A DNA stretch of 64,000 nt from DASUBV01 sp035532295 (GTDB lineage: Bacteria > Actinomycetota > Actinomycetes > Streptosporangiales > Streptosporangiaceae). Below the pieces are notes generated by a model that made no database searches, was not told where the DNA came from, and worked only from the letters and a program-made list of their open reading frames with translations. Below, in pieces: positions 24,972 to 33,888 of this stretch. Position 1 is the first letter of the stretch; each line of letters starts with the position of its first letter. The stretch covers positions 1 to 64,000 of the forward strand of contig DATKRH010000247.1 in assembly GCA_035532295.1 (NCBI GenBank), in the 5' to 3' direction. The position numbers were made by a program, and so were the translations under genes.

Positions 24972-25814
24972 ATGCCGAACGCGGTCGCCCGGTTCGCAGG
25001 TTTTGCCGCCGAGTACGACGCGGCCAGGCCGCACCCCCCGGTCAAGCTGGCTGAGGTGCTCATGCAATGGGCGGGTGCTCCCGCGCCCGACGTGGTCGAC
25101 CTGGGCGCCGGCACGGGGCTGTCCGCCGCGATCTGGGCCGGCCGTGCCCGCAGCGTCATCGCGGTCGAGCCGGGCGCCGGAATGCGCGCCGTCGCCATGC
25201 GCCGGCTCGGCCTGACGCCGGAGCCGGAGCCGGGGGCGGGATCGGCGCCGGGATCGGGATCGGCGCCCGCCGAGGGCGCGACCAGGTTCTCGGTGCTGGC
25301 CGGGACCGCCGAGCAGACCGGGCTTCCCGACGCCTGCGCGGACATCGTGACGGCCAGCCAGGCCATGCACTGGTTCGACGCATCCCGCGCGCTGCCCGAG
25401 ATTGTCAGGATCCTGCGGCCGGGCGGCGTCTTCGCCGCCTACGACTGCGACTGGCCGCCCTGCATCGACTGGGAGACCGACGCCGCCTACGAGGAGTTCG
25501 CCACCCGGGTGACCGAACTGGAGACCACGCGCGGGCTGCGTCCCCCGCATGCGGGCAAGCGACACCTGCAGCGGATCACGGCCAGCGGGCTCTTCCGGCG
25601 GGCGCGGGAGATCGCCGTGGACAGCCAGGAGCAGGGCGACGCCGGGCGACTGATCGACGTGGCGCTCAGCCAGGGCGGCGCCGTCGCGCTGCTGGAGGCA
25701 GGCGTGACCGAGGACGAGATCGGCCTGCGAGCCCTGCGCGAGATCGCCGGACGGCGGCTGACCGGGCCGCGCACCTGGCGGTGGACCTACCGGGTCCGGA
25801 TGGCCGTCAAGTAG
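24972..25814 (+). CDS. class I SAM-dependent methyltransferase
   Basis: The 280-residue protein begins with VARFAGFAAEYDAARP, common in actinobacterial methyltransferases, followed by motif I VVDLGAGTGLSA, acidic VIAVEPGAGM, ADIVTASQAMHWFD and ILRPGGVFAAYD. A low-complexity insertion (EPEPGAGSAPGSGSAP, coded at about 25217-25270) separates strands 2 and 3. AGGAG lies 8 bases before the ATG. Substrate unknown. Confidence 0.82.
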   Translation: MPNAVARFAGFAAEYDAARPHPPVKLAEVLMQWAGAPAPDVVDLGAGTGLSAAIWAGRARSVIAVEPGAGMRAVAMRRLGLTPEPEPGAGSAPGSGSAPAEGATRFSVLAGTAEQTGLPDACADIVTASQAMHWFDASRALPEIVRILRPGGVFAAYDCDWPPCIDWETDAAYEEFATRVTELETTRGLRPPHAGKRHLQRITASGLFRRAREIAVDSQEQGDAGRLIDVALSQGGAVALLEAGVTEDEIGLRALREIAGRRLTGPRTWRWTYRVRMAVK

Positions 25815-25896
25815 CTGCCCCGGTCCCCCGCTGGTTCCGGCTGGCTCCCGCCGCCCCCGCCCCGCCCCCGCCTGCCGCCGGGTCGCCCGATAGCTA

Positions 25897-25912
25897 GTTG
25901 CCGTTAAGCAAC
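25897..25912. promoter_or_regulatory. inverted repeat upstream of MFS pump
   Basis: GTTGC and GCAAC flank a 6-base spacer at 25897-25912, about 37 bases before the start of the MFS pump. This is the form of a TetR/MarR-type operator. A similar TTGC...GCAA element precedes the MarR gene at 61.8 kb. Confidence 0.4.
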
Positions 25913-25948
25913 CTTTTCGCGGTAGGCTCAATCATCGTGCGGATAACG

Positions 25949-27754
25949 ATGGGGCAGCGGCGAGCAGGGCAGGACACGACGGAGCGCAGCCAGGCTGGGC
26001 AGGGCGCCCAGGACGAGGCGGGCCAGGACGGCCGCTACCGGTGGGTGGCGCTGTCGAACACGACACTTAGCATGACCATGGCCACGATCGACGGCTCGAT
26101 CGTGATCATCGCGATGCCGGCGATCTTCCGGGGCCTTCACCTGGACCCCACGGCGCCCGGCAACATCAGCTACCTGCTCTGGATGATCATCGGGTACCTG
26201 CTGATCACCGCGGTGGCGGTGGTCACGCTCGGCCGCCTGGGCGACATGTTCGGCCGGGTACGGATCTACAACCTGGGCTTCGTGGTGTTCACGCTGGCCT
26301 CGATCGGGCTGTCCCTGGACCCGCTGACCGGCGGCCCGGGGGCGCTGTGGCTGATCATCGGCCGGATGGTGCAGGCCTTCGGCGGCGCCATGCTGATGGC
26401 CAACTCGGCCGCGATCCTGACCGACGCGTTCCCGGCCAACAAGCGCGGCATGGCGCTGGGCATTAACCAGATTGCCGGCATCTCCGGCCAGTTCGTGGGG
26501 CTGCTGCTCGGCGGCGTGCTCGCGGCCTGGGACTGGCGCGCGGTGTTCTGGGTGAACGTCCCGATCGGCATCTTCGGCACGGTGTGGTCGTACAAGAAAC
26601 TGCGCGAGATCTCGGCCATGCGGCGCGCCCGGCTCGACTGGTGGGGCAACATCACGTTCGCGGCGGGCGCCAGCCTGCTGCTGATCGCGATCACCTACGG
26701 CATCCAGCCCTACGGCGGCCACGCCACCGGATGGACCAGTCCCTTCGTCCTGTCCGGCCTGCTGGGCGGCGTGGCGATCCTTGCTGTGTTCTGCCTGATC
26801 GAGACCCGCGTCGCCGAGCCGATGTTTTACCTCGGGCTGTTCAGGATCCGGGCGTTCGCGGCGGGCAACGCGGCCAGCCTGCTGGGCTCGATCGCTCGCG
26901 GCGGGCTGCAGTTCATGCTGATCTTCTGGCTGCAGGGAGTCTGGCTGCCCCTGCACGGCTACTCCTTCTCGCAGACCCCGCTGTGGGCCGGCATCTACAT
27001 GCTGCCGCTGACCGCGGGCTTCCTGATCGCCGGCCCGATCTCGGGCTACCTCTCGGACAAGTACGGCCCGCGGCTGTTCGCGACCGGCGGGCTGCTGGTG
27101 GGCGCGGGCGCCTTCACCGGCCTGCTGCTGCTGCCGGTCGACTTCCCCTACTGGGCCTTCGCGCTGATTATCTGCGCCAACGGGCTGGGCTCGGGCCTGT
27201 TCGCCTCGCCGAACACCTCGGCGATCATGAGCAGCGTGCCGGCCCAGCACCGGGGCGCGGCCTCGGGCATGCGCTCCACGTTCCAGAACTCCGGCATGTC
27301 GCTGTCGATCGGCATCTTCTTCTCCCTGATGATCGCCGGGCTGGCGGCGGCCCTCCCCCAGGCCCTGTCCGCCGGCCTGCGCGCCAAGGGGGTCCCGGCG
27401 GGGATAGCGGCGCATGTCGCGCACCTGCCGCCGGTCAGCACGCTGTTCGCATCGTTCCTCGGCTACAACCCGATCGGCAGCCTGCTGGCGCCCTACGGGG
27501 TACTCGGGAAGCTCTCCCCGCACAACGCCGCCGTGCTGACCAGCAAGGAGTTCTTCCCGACCCTGATCTCCGGGCCGTTCCATCACGGCCTGGTGGTGGT
27601 GTTCACCGCGGCCATCGCCATGTCGCTGGCCGGCGCCCTGGTCTCGCTGACCCGCGGCAAGCAGTTCATCTACGCCGAGCCGGCCGTCCCCGCCCCGCAG
27701 GCGGGCCCGGCGATGCCCAACCGTGATCAGGCACGCTCACCTTCTCCCAGCTAA
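25949..27754 (+). CDS. MFS drug-efflux transporter, DHA2 (14-helix) type
   Basis: From the ATG at 25949 the protein is 601 aa with about 14 hydrophobic helices. Loop 2-3 motif A reads GRLGDMFGRVRIYN, motif C appears as AGISGQFVGLLLGGVLA, and an extra extracellular region of about 80 residues (AALPQALSAGLRAKG to LSPHNAAVLTS) precedes the last helix, as in EmrB/QacA-like pumps. The N-terminal 30 residues are polar and Gln-rich. Proton-driven export of hydrophobic drugs is the family role. GTG at 25937 is an alternative start. Confidence 0.85.
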   Translation: MGQRRAGQDTTERSQAGQGAQDEAGQDGRYRWVALSNTTLSMTMATIDGSIVIIAMPAIFRGLHLDPTAPGNISYLLWMIIGYLLITAVAVVTLGRLGDMFGRVRIYNLGFVVFTLASIGLSLDPLTGGPGALWLIIGRMVQAFGGAMLMANSAAILTDAFPANKRGMALGINQIAGISGQFVGLLLGGVLAAWDWRAVFWVNVPIGIFGTVWSYKKLREISAMRRARLDWWGNITFAAGASLLLIAITYGIQPYGGHATGWTSPFVLSGLLGGVAILAVFCLIETRVAEPMFYLGLFRIRAFAAGNAASLLGSIARGGLQFMLIFWLQGVWLPLHGYSFSQTPLWAGIYMLPLTAGFLIAGPISGYLSDKYGPRLFATGGLLVGAGAFTGLLLLPVDFPYWAFALIICANGLGSGLFASPNTSAIMSSVPAQHRGAASGMRSTFQNSGMSLSIGIFFSLMIAGLAAALPQALSAGLRAKGVPAGIAAHVAHLPPVSTLFASFLGYNPIGSLLAPYGVLGKLSPHNAAVLTSKEFFPTLISGPFHHGLVVVFTAAIAMSLAGALVSLTRGKQFIYAEPAVPAPQAGPAMPNRDQARSPSPS

Positions 27755-27805
27755 ATGGCGTCCTAGACAGTGAATGGTTCCGCACTGCTAGGAGGAAAAA
27801 CACCC

Positions 27806-28324
27806 GTGAAATGCTCTCTGCTTCGCCGCGGCCGGCTGGTCGCGATGACCGCGGCGGTCGCGATGGGCGCCGGCGCCCTGTCGCTGGCCGCCGCCCTGCC
27901 CGCCGCGGCGTCGACCGCCGCGCCGGCCCAGGCAGCTATCCAGCCGGCCCAGGCAGCTATCCAGCCGGCTACCCGGGCGGCCGCGCCGGCCTGGGCCCAT
28001 CCGATCGTTTTAGTCAACTGTCGCCACCACGGTGTGGTGCTCCCCCGCAAGTACATCCTGACCTGCGCGGACGCCAACAACTACCTGACCCGGCTGCGGT
28101 GGGTGAGCTGGCGTACGGTGGCCTACGGCAGCGGCATCGAGCACATCAACAACTGCGTGCCCAGCTGCGCCGCCGGCCATTTCCACCGCTTCCGCGTGCT
28201 CATCACGGTCTGGCGGCCCAAGCGGTGGAAGCACCACCCCGGCTGGTTCACGTTCACGAGGTTCACGGTGATCTACACCCATCGGCGGCCGGACCATCAG
28301 CTGACGGCCACCTTCCGCGTGTAG
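27806..28324 (+). CDS. small secreted protein, function unknown
   Basis: The GTG at 27806 follows an AGGAGG site. The 172-residue product has a basic N terminus (RRGRLVAM), a hydrophobic core and AAASTAAPAQA, a likely signal peptidase site. A 21-base repeat gives AQAAIQPAQAAIQPA just after it. The mature part has four cysteines (NCRHHG, LTCADANN, NNCVPSC) and is rich in aromatic and basic residues (RPKRWKHHPGWFTF). No family is recognised. Confidence 0.7.
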   Translation: MKCSLLRRGRLVAMTAAVAMGAGALSLAAALPAAASTAAPAQAAIQPAQAAIQPATRAAAPAWAHPIVLVNCRHHGVVLPRKYILTCADANNYLTRLRWVSWRTVAYGSGIEHINNCVPSCAAGHFHRFRVLITVWRPKRWKHHPGWFTFTRFTVIYTHRRPDHQLTATFRV

Positions 28325-28385
28325 ACGGGTAACGGCCGGCTTCCACGTGTAGAGGAGACGGTGCTGCGCGGCATAAGATGATGGA

Positions 28386-28610
28386 GTGCCACGCTACGAG
28401 TACCGATGCCGGGCCTGCGGAGACACCTTCGAGCAGTCCCGGCCGATGAGCCAGGCGTCTGACCCCGCGGCCTGCCCGCAGGGCCACGAGGACACCGTGA
28501 AGCTGCTGTCGACCGTGGCGGTGGGCGGCCGGGCCGGATCTTCGTCCCCCGCCCCCCGCGGCGGCGGAGGCGGCGGGGGCTGCTGCGGCGGAGCCTGCGG
28601 CTGCGGCTGA
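28386..28610 (+). CDS. FmdB family zinc-ribbon protein
   Basis: The 74-residue protein starts PRYEYRCRACGDTFEQ, the classic FmdB opening, with a second zinc-ligand region at AACPQGH and a Gly/Cys-rich tail (GGGGGGGCCGGACGCG). These small zinc ribbons are putative regulatory or chaperone-like proteins. The start is GTG at 28386. Confidence 0.85.
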   Translation: MPRYEYRCRACGDTFEQSRPMSQASDPAACPQGHEDTVKLLSTVAVGGRAGSSSPAPRGGGGGGGCCGGACGCG

Positions 28611-28675
28611 AGCGCCGCAGGCGCGCCACAGGGGTGGGCTAGAAGTGCGTCCGTGAGTCGGCCCGGCGCCGCGGA

Positions 28676-29692
28676 TCAGCTCCCCGGCCCGCGCAGGCCG
28701 CCCGCCACCTTCTCGGCGATCAGCTCCAGCGACCGGATGCGGTCCTCGATGTCATAAACCTGCGCGGTGAGCATCAGCTCATCCGCGCCGGTCCGCTCCA
28801 GGAGGCTGGCCAGCTGCCGGCGGACCGTGTCCGGGGAGCCGATGGCCTGGTCGGCGAAGCGCTGCCGGATCATCTCCTGGTCGAGGCCGGAGTAGGGATA
28901 GGCGGCCGCGTCGGCCGGCGTGGCCAGCGGCTGCGGGCGGCCGGCGCGCATCCGCAGGAACGACAGGGCGGCGGGGCCGGACAGCCACTGGGCGCGCTCG
29001 TCGGTGCTCGCGCAGATGGCGACGACCGCGAGCATCGCATACGGCCGCCGCAGCCAGCGCGAGGGCCGGAAGTTTTCCCGGTACAGCGCGAGCGCGGGCT
29101 CGGTGCTGCCGGCGCTGAAGTGATGCGCGAACGAGAACGGCAGGCCCAGCAGCCCGGCCAGCCGGGCGCTGAAGTCGCTCGAGCCCAGCAGCCAGATCGC
29201 TGGCATGTCGCCGCGGCCGGGCATCGCCAGGATCGGCCACCGCTCGTTCTCGCCGGTGAACAGCGAGATCAAGTCGGCCAGCTCATCGGGGAACGCCTCC
29301 GCCGACAGCCCTTCCGTGGTGCGCCGCAGCGCGAGCGCGGTGAGCTGGTCGGTGCCGGGGGCCCGGCCGATGCCCAGGTCCACCCGGCCCGGGTGCAGCG
29401 CCTCCAGCGTCCCGAACTGCTCGGCCACCACCAGTGGCGCGTGGTTGGGCAGCATCACGCCGCCGGACCCGACCCGGATGGTCGAGGTCGCCGCGGCCAG
29501 GTGGGCGATCAGGACGGCTGGCGCCGAGCTGGCGATGGCCGGCATGTTGTGATGCTCGGCCACCCAGAACCGGTGATAGCCGAGCTCCTCGGCGCGCTGG
29601 GCCGCCGCGGTGGTCCTGTGCAGTGCCTGGCTGGCACTGGCTCCGGCGGCTACGGGCGAGGCGTCCAGGACGGACAAGGGCACATCGATCAC
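28676..29692 (-). CDS. LLM class flavin-dependent oxidoreductase (MsnO8-like)
   Basis: From the GTG at 29692 the protein is 338 aa and begins VIDVPLSVLDASPVA, typical of the luciferase-like family. Further motifs are GYHRFWVAEHHNMPAIASSAP, VGSGGVMLPNHAPL, VDLGIGRAPGTDQ, and SFAHHFSAG. These enzymes use F420H2 or FMNH2. The frame is open much further upstream (to 30418), but that part is antisense to the neighbouring gene and is not included. Confidence 0.85.
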   Translation of the reverse strand: MIDVPLSVLDASPVAAGASASQALHRTTAAAQRAEELGYHRFWVAEHHNMPAIASSAPAVLIAHLAAATSTIRVGSGGVMLPNHAPLVVAEQFGTLEALHPGRVDLGIGRAPGTDQLTALALRRTTEGLSAEAFPDELADLISLFTGENERWPILAMPGRGDMPAIWLLGSSDFSARLAGLLGLPFSFAHHFSAGSTEPALALYRENFRPSRWLRRPYAMLAVVAICASTDERAQWLSGPAALSFLRMRAGRPQPLATPADAAAYPYSGLDQEMIRQRFADQAIGSPDTVRRQLASLLERTGADELMLTAQVYDIEDRIRSLELIAEKVAGGLRGPGS

Positions 29693-29788
29693 GTGAGCAG
29701 CAACCCGCCGCGGGCCCCGTTTCTTCCGTGGCCCGTTTCGTCTGCGGCTCGGTAAGGTGACGGCAGCCGAGCCGCCGGGAGGTACGCC

Positions 29789-30562
29789 ATGACCGTGAGC
29801 CCTGAGCAGTACTACGCGCAGATCGAGGCGGGCGCCGCCGCCATCGCCGCGCTGGTCGACGACGGCGACCTGGCCCGGCCCATCCCGACCTGCCCGGACT
29901 GGACGCTGCGCGAGCTGGCCATTCACGTCGGCCGGGCGCACCGGTGGGCGGCGGCGATCACCGGGACCCGGTCGGCGGAGTTCATCCCGTTCAAGTCCGT
30001 GCCCGACGGCCGGTTCCCTGACGACCCGGCGCAGCGCGCGCCCTGGCTGACCGCGGGGGCGCAGCGGGCCATCGCGGCCATCTCCGGCGCCGGCGACGAC
30101 CTGGTGTGGGCGTTCGGCGAGCTGGTCCCGGCCCGCTTCTGGGGACGCCGGATGTGCCACGAGACACTCGTCCACTCCGCCGACGCCCAGCTGGCCGCCG
30201 GCCGCCGGCCAGACATCGACCCGCGGGTGGCCGCGGACGCCATCGACGAGTGGCTCACCGTCACCAGCGGCCCGCTCTACGGCCGCCCCGACCCGCGCGC
30301 GGCGGCCCTGCCGCCGGGCCGCGTCCTGCACGTGCACGCCACCGACGAGGGCCTGGACGGCGCGGGCGAGTGGCTCATCAGCCACGGCCCGGACGGGGTG
30401 GCCGTACAGCCGGGCCACGGCAAGGGTGACGCCGCGCTGACCGGCCCGGCCGCCGCGCTGCTGCTCGTCCTGGTCCGCCGGGCGCCCGCCGACGACGGCG
30501 CCGTTACCCTGTTCGGGGACGGCACGCTGCTGACCCGGTGGCTGGCGCAGACCTCGTTCTGA
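29789..30562 (+). CDS. maleylpyruvate isomerase family mycothiol-dependent enzyme
   Basis: The 257-residue protein has the DinB-like four-helix domain opening with IPTCPDWTLRELAIHVGRAH, where the conserved His binds metal, and a second ligand region CHETLVHSADAQLA. The C-terminal domain begins around GRVLHVHATDEG. Members use mycothiol, the actinobacterial thiol, which supports the assignment of the organism. GGAGG precedes the ATG. It is divergent from the LLM gene. Confidence 0.85.
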   Translation: MTVSPEQYYAQIEAGAAAIAALVDDGDLARPIPTCPDWTLRELAIHVGRAHRWAAAITGTRSAEFIPFKSVPDGRFPDDPAQRAPWLTAGAQRAIAAISGAGDDLVWAFGELVPARFWGRRMCHETLVHSADAQLAAGRRPDIDPRVAADAIDEWLTVTSGPLYGRPDPRAAALPPGRVLHVHATDEGLDGAGEWLISHGPDGVAVQPGHGKGDAALTGPAAALLLVLVRRAPADDGAVTLFGDGTLLTRWLAQTSF

Positions 30563-30630
30563 GCCGCGGCCGGGAGCGCGCCGTGTAATGACGGCGAAAC
30601 AGTTCCCGACTACGCTCTTGACGTTCCCAG

Positions 30631-30705
30631 GCGCCGATCTGGTCCTACCGCGACTACTGGGGCACGCTGGTGAGCTCGTTCGACATTCAGGCCCGGCTCG
30701 CCTGA
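30631..30705 (+). pseudogene. N-terminal fragment of a transglutaminase-like protein
   Basis: One frame gives 24 residues, APIWSYRDYWGTLVSSFDIQ, then a stop at 30703-30705. The pattern (D-x-W-G-x-x-V-x-x-F-D-I) is that of the bacterial transglutaminase N-terminal region. Nothing of the catalytic domain follows, so this is a small relic. Confidence 0.4.
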
Positions 30706-30712
30706 GTGACCG

Positions 30713-31252
30713 CTACAGCCAGCTGATCCGCGCGCTGGTCAGCTCGCCGCCGGCCGGGGCGGCGGCCAGCTCGCCGGCCTTGACCCGGTCCAGCAGGCCG
30801 CGCAGCGCCCGCTCGATGTCGGGGACCGACGCGCGCAGCTGCTCGGCGTCGGCCGCCAGCGCGGCATCGGACTCGATCCCGGCCTGCTCCAGCAGCCCGC
30901 CCAGGTCCGCAAGCCGCTCCCCGACCCAGCGCACCGGATCGCCGGACAGGCCGCGGTCAAAGACCCGCTTGCCGGGCTCCCAGCCGCGGAAGCCCGGGTG
31001 GTGGTGCGCGCGGTTGAGGCTGCCGGGCGGCCCGTCGGCGGCCTCGAGCAGGTCGGCGCGCCAGACCGGCTGGGCAACCTCGATCGGCCGGGCCGAGTAG
31101 ATGGACCCGTTCAGCTCGCCCTGGGCCATCATCCGCACTTCCAGGCGCACGCCGCGCTCGGGGCCTTCCTGGCCCTTGCCCGGGTTGGGGTCAACGAAGT
31201 ACAGGTCGCTGAGCACGACGCCGACTCGGTCGAAGGCAAACAGCTGCAGCAT
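30713..31252 (-). CDS. conserved-looking actinobacterial protein of unknown function
   Basis: The 179-residue protein has a beta-rich first half (LQLFAFDRVGVVLSDLYFVDP, GSIYSARPIEVAQPVWRADLL), the distinctive LNRAHHHPGFRGWEPG, and a helical C terminus (about 110-170). I have a weak memory of similar hypothetical proteins in actinomycetes. No catalytic motif is evident. It is divergent from the CYTH/CHAD gene. Confidence 0.65.
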   Translation of the reverse strand: MLQLFAFDRVGVVLSDLYFVDPNPGKGQEGPERGVRLEVRMMAQGELNGSIYSARPIEVAQPVWRADLLEAADGPPGSLNRAHHHPGFRGWEPGKRVFDRGLSGDPVRWVGERLADLGGLLEQAGIESDAALAADAEQLRASVPDIERALRGLLDRVKAGELAAAPAGGELTSARISWL

Positions 31253-31489
31253 GAGAACTCCCTCACCGCTGATCCAGGCACGTCTGCCTCAATCCTCCAT
31301 GGTTGCGTCCCATAGAGCCAGCGCAGGGTCCCTGCAGGGCCCGGCGGGCGGCGCGGTGCGTGCGCGCCGAGGGTTCACACCTGCCGCAGCCTAGCCGCTG
31401 GTACAGTCTGCGGCAGATGTCCTTTCGCCCTGGTTGACGCACTCCGCCCGGGCCGGGGCCCGGCCCGCCCATAGCTGCGAGGTCATGCA

Positions 31490-33109
31490 TTGCCCGACGC
31501 GCCGCCGGACCTGGTGCCTGAAGCCGCCGGCGTGCCCGCGCCACCGGATGCGCTGACGGATGCGCCACCGGATGCGCTGACGGCCGCCAAGCTGTCGGGC
31601 AGCGGATTCTCCCTGGTCAACGGGGTCCACGGGGCCCGGCGGACGACCATCCGGCGGACCTGGCTGGACACCTTCGACTGGCGCCTGTATCGCGCCGGGC
31701 TCACCCTGGAGCAGGTCACCGGCCGCGGTGGGACCGAGCTCAGGCTGACTGGCCGGGACGGGACCGGTGTCGCCGCCGAGCAGTTCCAGGGCGCGGCCCG
31801 CGGCCGGGCCCCGCGATGGCCAGGCCAGCCAGACGCGCTGCCGGCCGGGCCGCTCGCCGAGCGCCTGGCGTCCGTGGTCGGCGTCCGGGCGCTGCTGCCG
31901 GTGGCCAGGGCCACCAGCGCCGTGCGCGAGCAGCGGGCGCTGAACGACGACGCTAAGACCATCGCCAGGGTCACCGCGGACCAGATGTCGGTGACCTACC
32001 CGGCGGCGGCGCAGCTGCCGGAGCGGCTGGCCGTGAGCGCGGTGCGCGGGTACCAGGCCCAGGCCAGCCGGCTGGCCGGCCTGCTGGCCGCGCTGCCCGG
32101 CGTCACGACCGATGAGCGGCCCGCCCTTGAAGCCGTGCTGGCGGCGGCCGGGCGGCGCGCCGGGGACTACTCGGGCCGGATCGATGTCCAGCTGACCGCC
32201 GGGATGCCCGCCGCGACGGCGATGGCGTCGGTTTTCACCACGCTGCTGGGCATGCTGGAGGCCAACGTCCCCGGCACGATCTCCGACCTCGACACCGAGT
32301 TCCTGCACGACCTGCGGGTGTCGGTGCGGCGCACCAGGAGCGCGCTCAAGCTGGCCGGGCAGGTCCTGCCGCGCGGGGTCCGCGCGCGGTTCCAGCCGGA
32401 GTTCAAGTGGCTGGGCGACCTGACCACCCCGACCCGCGATCTCGATGTCTACCTGCTGGGCCTGCCGGACATGACGGCCCGCCTCGTCGGCGCCGACGAG
32501 GCCGATCTCGAGCCGTTCGGCGATCACCTGCGGCGGGCGCGCGGCCGGGCGCAGCGCGAGCTGGCGGGCGGGCTGCGCTCGGCCCGGTTCGGGCACCTGT
32601 GCCGGGACTGGCGCGACGCGCTCGACGAGGCGGCCGCCACCACCCGCCGCAGGCCGACGGCCGAGGCCCTGGCGGCGTCCAGCATCGCCGCCGTGCACCG
32701 CCGGGTCCTGACCAGCGGCGCCGTGATCACCGCGGTGTCCCCGCCGGAAAGCCTGCACGACCTGCGCAAGCGATGCAAGGAGCTGCGGTACCTGCTGGAG
32801 ATCTTCGCCTCGCTGCACGCCCCGAGCGTGCAGTGGCGGGCGGTCCAGGAGCTCAAGGGCCTGCAGGACTGTCTCGGCGAGTTCCAGGACACCGACGTGC
32901 AGCGCGCCGAACTGCGGGCCTTCGCCGTCCAGATGATGGACGAGCGGCGGACGCCGGCGCAGACCCTGCTGGCCATGGGCGAGATAGCGGCCGGCCTCGC
33001 GCGCCGGCAGCGCCGGGCCCGGTCGCAGTTCGCCGGGCTGTTCGCCGACTTCGCCAGCCCGGCCGGCCGGGCCAGGATCGCGGCGCTGACCAGGCAGGCC
33101 GTCTCATGA
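31490..33109 (+). CDS. CYTH/CHAD domain protein, putative polyphosphate-binding
   Basis: The 539-residue product has a partial CYTH-like domain (about 35-190; WLDTFDWRLYRAGLTLEQV) that lacks a recognisable ExExK triphosphate motif, then a CHAD domain (about 235-530) with the conserved histidine helices FLHDLRVSVRRTRSALKL and SLHDLRKRCKELRYLLE. CHAD domains bind inorganic polyphosphate. The likely start is TTG at 31490, since no in-frame ATG is near. The stop overlaps the following ParA gene as ATGA, so the two are made together. Confidence 0.82.
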   Translation: MPDAPPDLVPEAAGVPAPPDALTDAPPDALTAAKLSGSGFSLVNGVHGARRTTIRRTWLDTFDWRLYRAGLTLEQVTGRGGTELRLTGRDGTGVAAEQFQGAARGRAPRWPGQPDALPAGPLAERLASVVGVRALLPVARATSAVREQRALNDDAKTIARVTADQMSVTYPAAAQLPERLAVSAVRGYQAQASRLAGLLAALPGVTTDERPALEAVLAAAGRRAGDYSGRIDVQLTAGMPAATAMASVFTTLLGMLEANVPGTISDLDTEFLHDLRVSVRRTRSALKLAGQVLPRGVRARFQPEFKWLGDLTTPTRDLDVYLLGLPDMTARLVGADEADLEPFGDHLRRARGRAQRELAGGLRSARFGHLCRDWRDALDEAAATTRRRPTAEALAASSIAAVHRRVLTSGAVITAVSPPESLHDLRKRCKELRYLLEIFASLHAPSVQWRAVQELKGLQDCLGEFQDTDVQRAELRAFAVQMMDERRTPAQTLLAMGEIAAGLARRQRRARSQFAGLFADFASPAGRARIAALTRQAVS

Positions 33110-33882
33110 AGATCTTCGCGACCTACAACATCAAGGGCGGCGTCGGCAAGACCTCCACCGCCGTCAACCTGGGTTACCTCGCGGCCCGCGACGGCTACCG
33201 GGTGCTGCTGTGGGATCTGGACCCGCAGGGCGCGGCCAGCTTCCTGTTCCGCATCCGGCCGCGGGTCAAGGGCGGCGGGAAGGCCCTGATCCGGGGCACC
33301 CGGCCGGTCGATGACGCGATCAAGGGGACCGACTTCGAGAACCTGGACCTGCTCCCGGCCGACTTCACCTACCGCAATCTCGACCTGATCCTGGACGGGG
33401 CCAAGAAGCCCGCGCGGCGGCTGGCCAGCCTGCTGGCGCCGCTGCGGTCGGAGTATGACGTGGTCATCCTGGACTGCCCGCCGAGCATCTCGCTGCTGTC
33501 CGAGAGCGTCCTGCACGCCGCCGACGTCCTGCTGGTCCCGCTGATCCCCACCACGCTGTCGGTTCGCACCCTCGACCAGCTCACCGACTTCATCGGCGGC
33601 TTCACCGGGAAGCGACCGCAGATCCTCGCGTTCTTCTCGATGATCGATCAGCGCAAGCGGCTGCATAAGCAGATCGCCCAGGAACTCCCGGCGCAGCGGG
33701 CGGATTTCGCGGCGACGGTCATCCCGGCGCTGTCGCTGATCGAGCAGATGTCGGTCGAGCGGGCGCCGGTGACCGCGTTCTCGCCCCGCAGCCAGGCCGC
33801 CCGGCGGTACAGCGAGCTGTGGGCCGAGGCCCGTGCGCGAGCCGGCCTCAGTCCGTCGGCCAGGCCCGGGCCGGCGGACTAA
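33106..33882 (+). CDS. ParA/MinD-family ATPase coupled to a CHAD protein
   Basis: The 258-residue protein opens KIFATYNIKGGVGKTSTAVN, a deviant Walker A with the signature lysine, then LLWDLDPQGAAS, VVILDCPPSISLL and LVPLIPTTLSVRTL. There is no DNA-binding HTH at the N terminus, so it resembles the small cargo-positioning ParA/McdA type more than plasmid ParA with HTH. Its only genetic partner is the CYTH/CHAD gene, which suggests positioning or partition of polyphosphate or another cargo; this is inference. Confidence 0.88.
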   Translation: MKIFATYNIKGGVGKTSTAVNLGYLAARDGYRVLLWDLDPQGAASFLFRIRPRVKGGGKALIRGTRPVDDAIKGTDFENLDLLPADFTYRNLDLILDGAKKPARRLASLLAPLRSEYDVVILDCPPSISLLSESVLHAADVLLVPLIPTTLSVRTLDQLTDFIGGFTGKRPQILAFFSMIDQRKRLHKQIAQELPAQRADFAATVIPALSLIEQMSVERAPVTAFSPRSQAARRYSELWAEARARAGLSPSARPGPAD

Positions 33883-33888
33883 CCGCGG

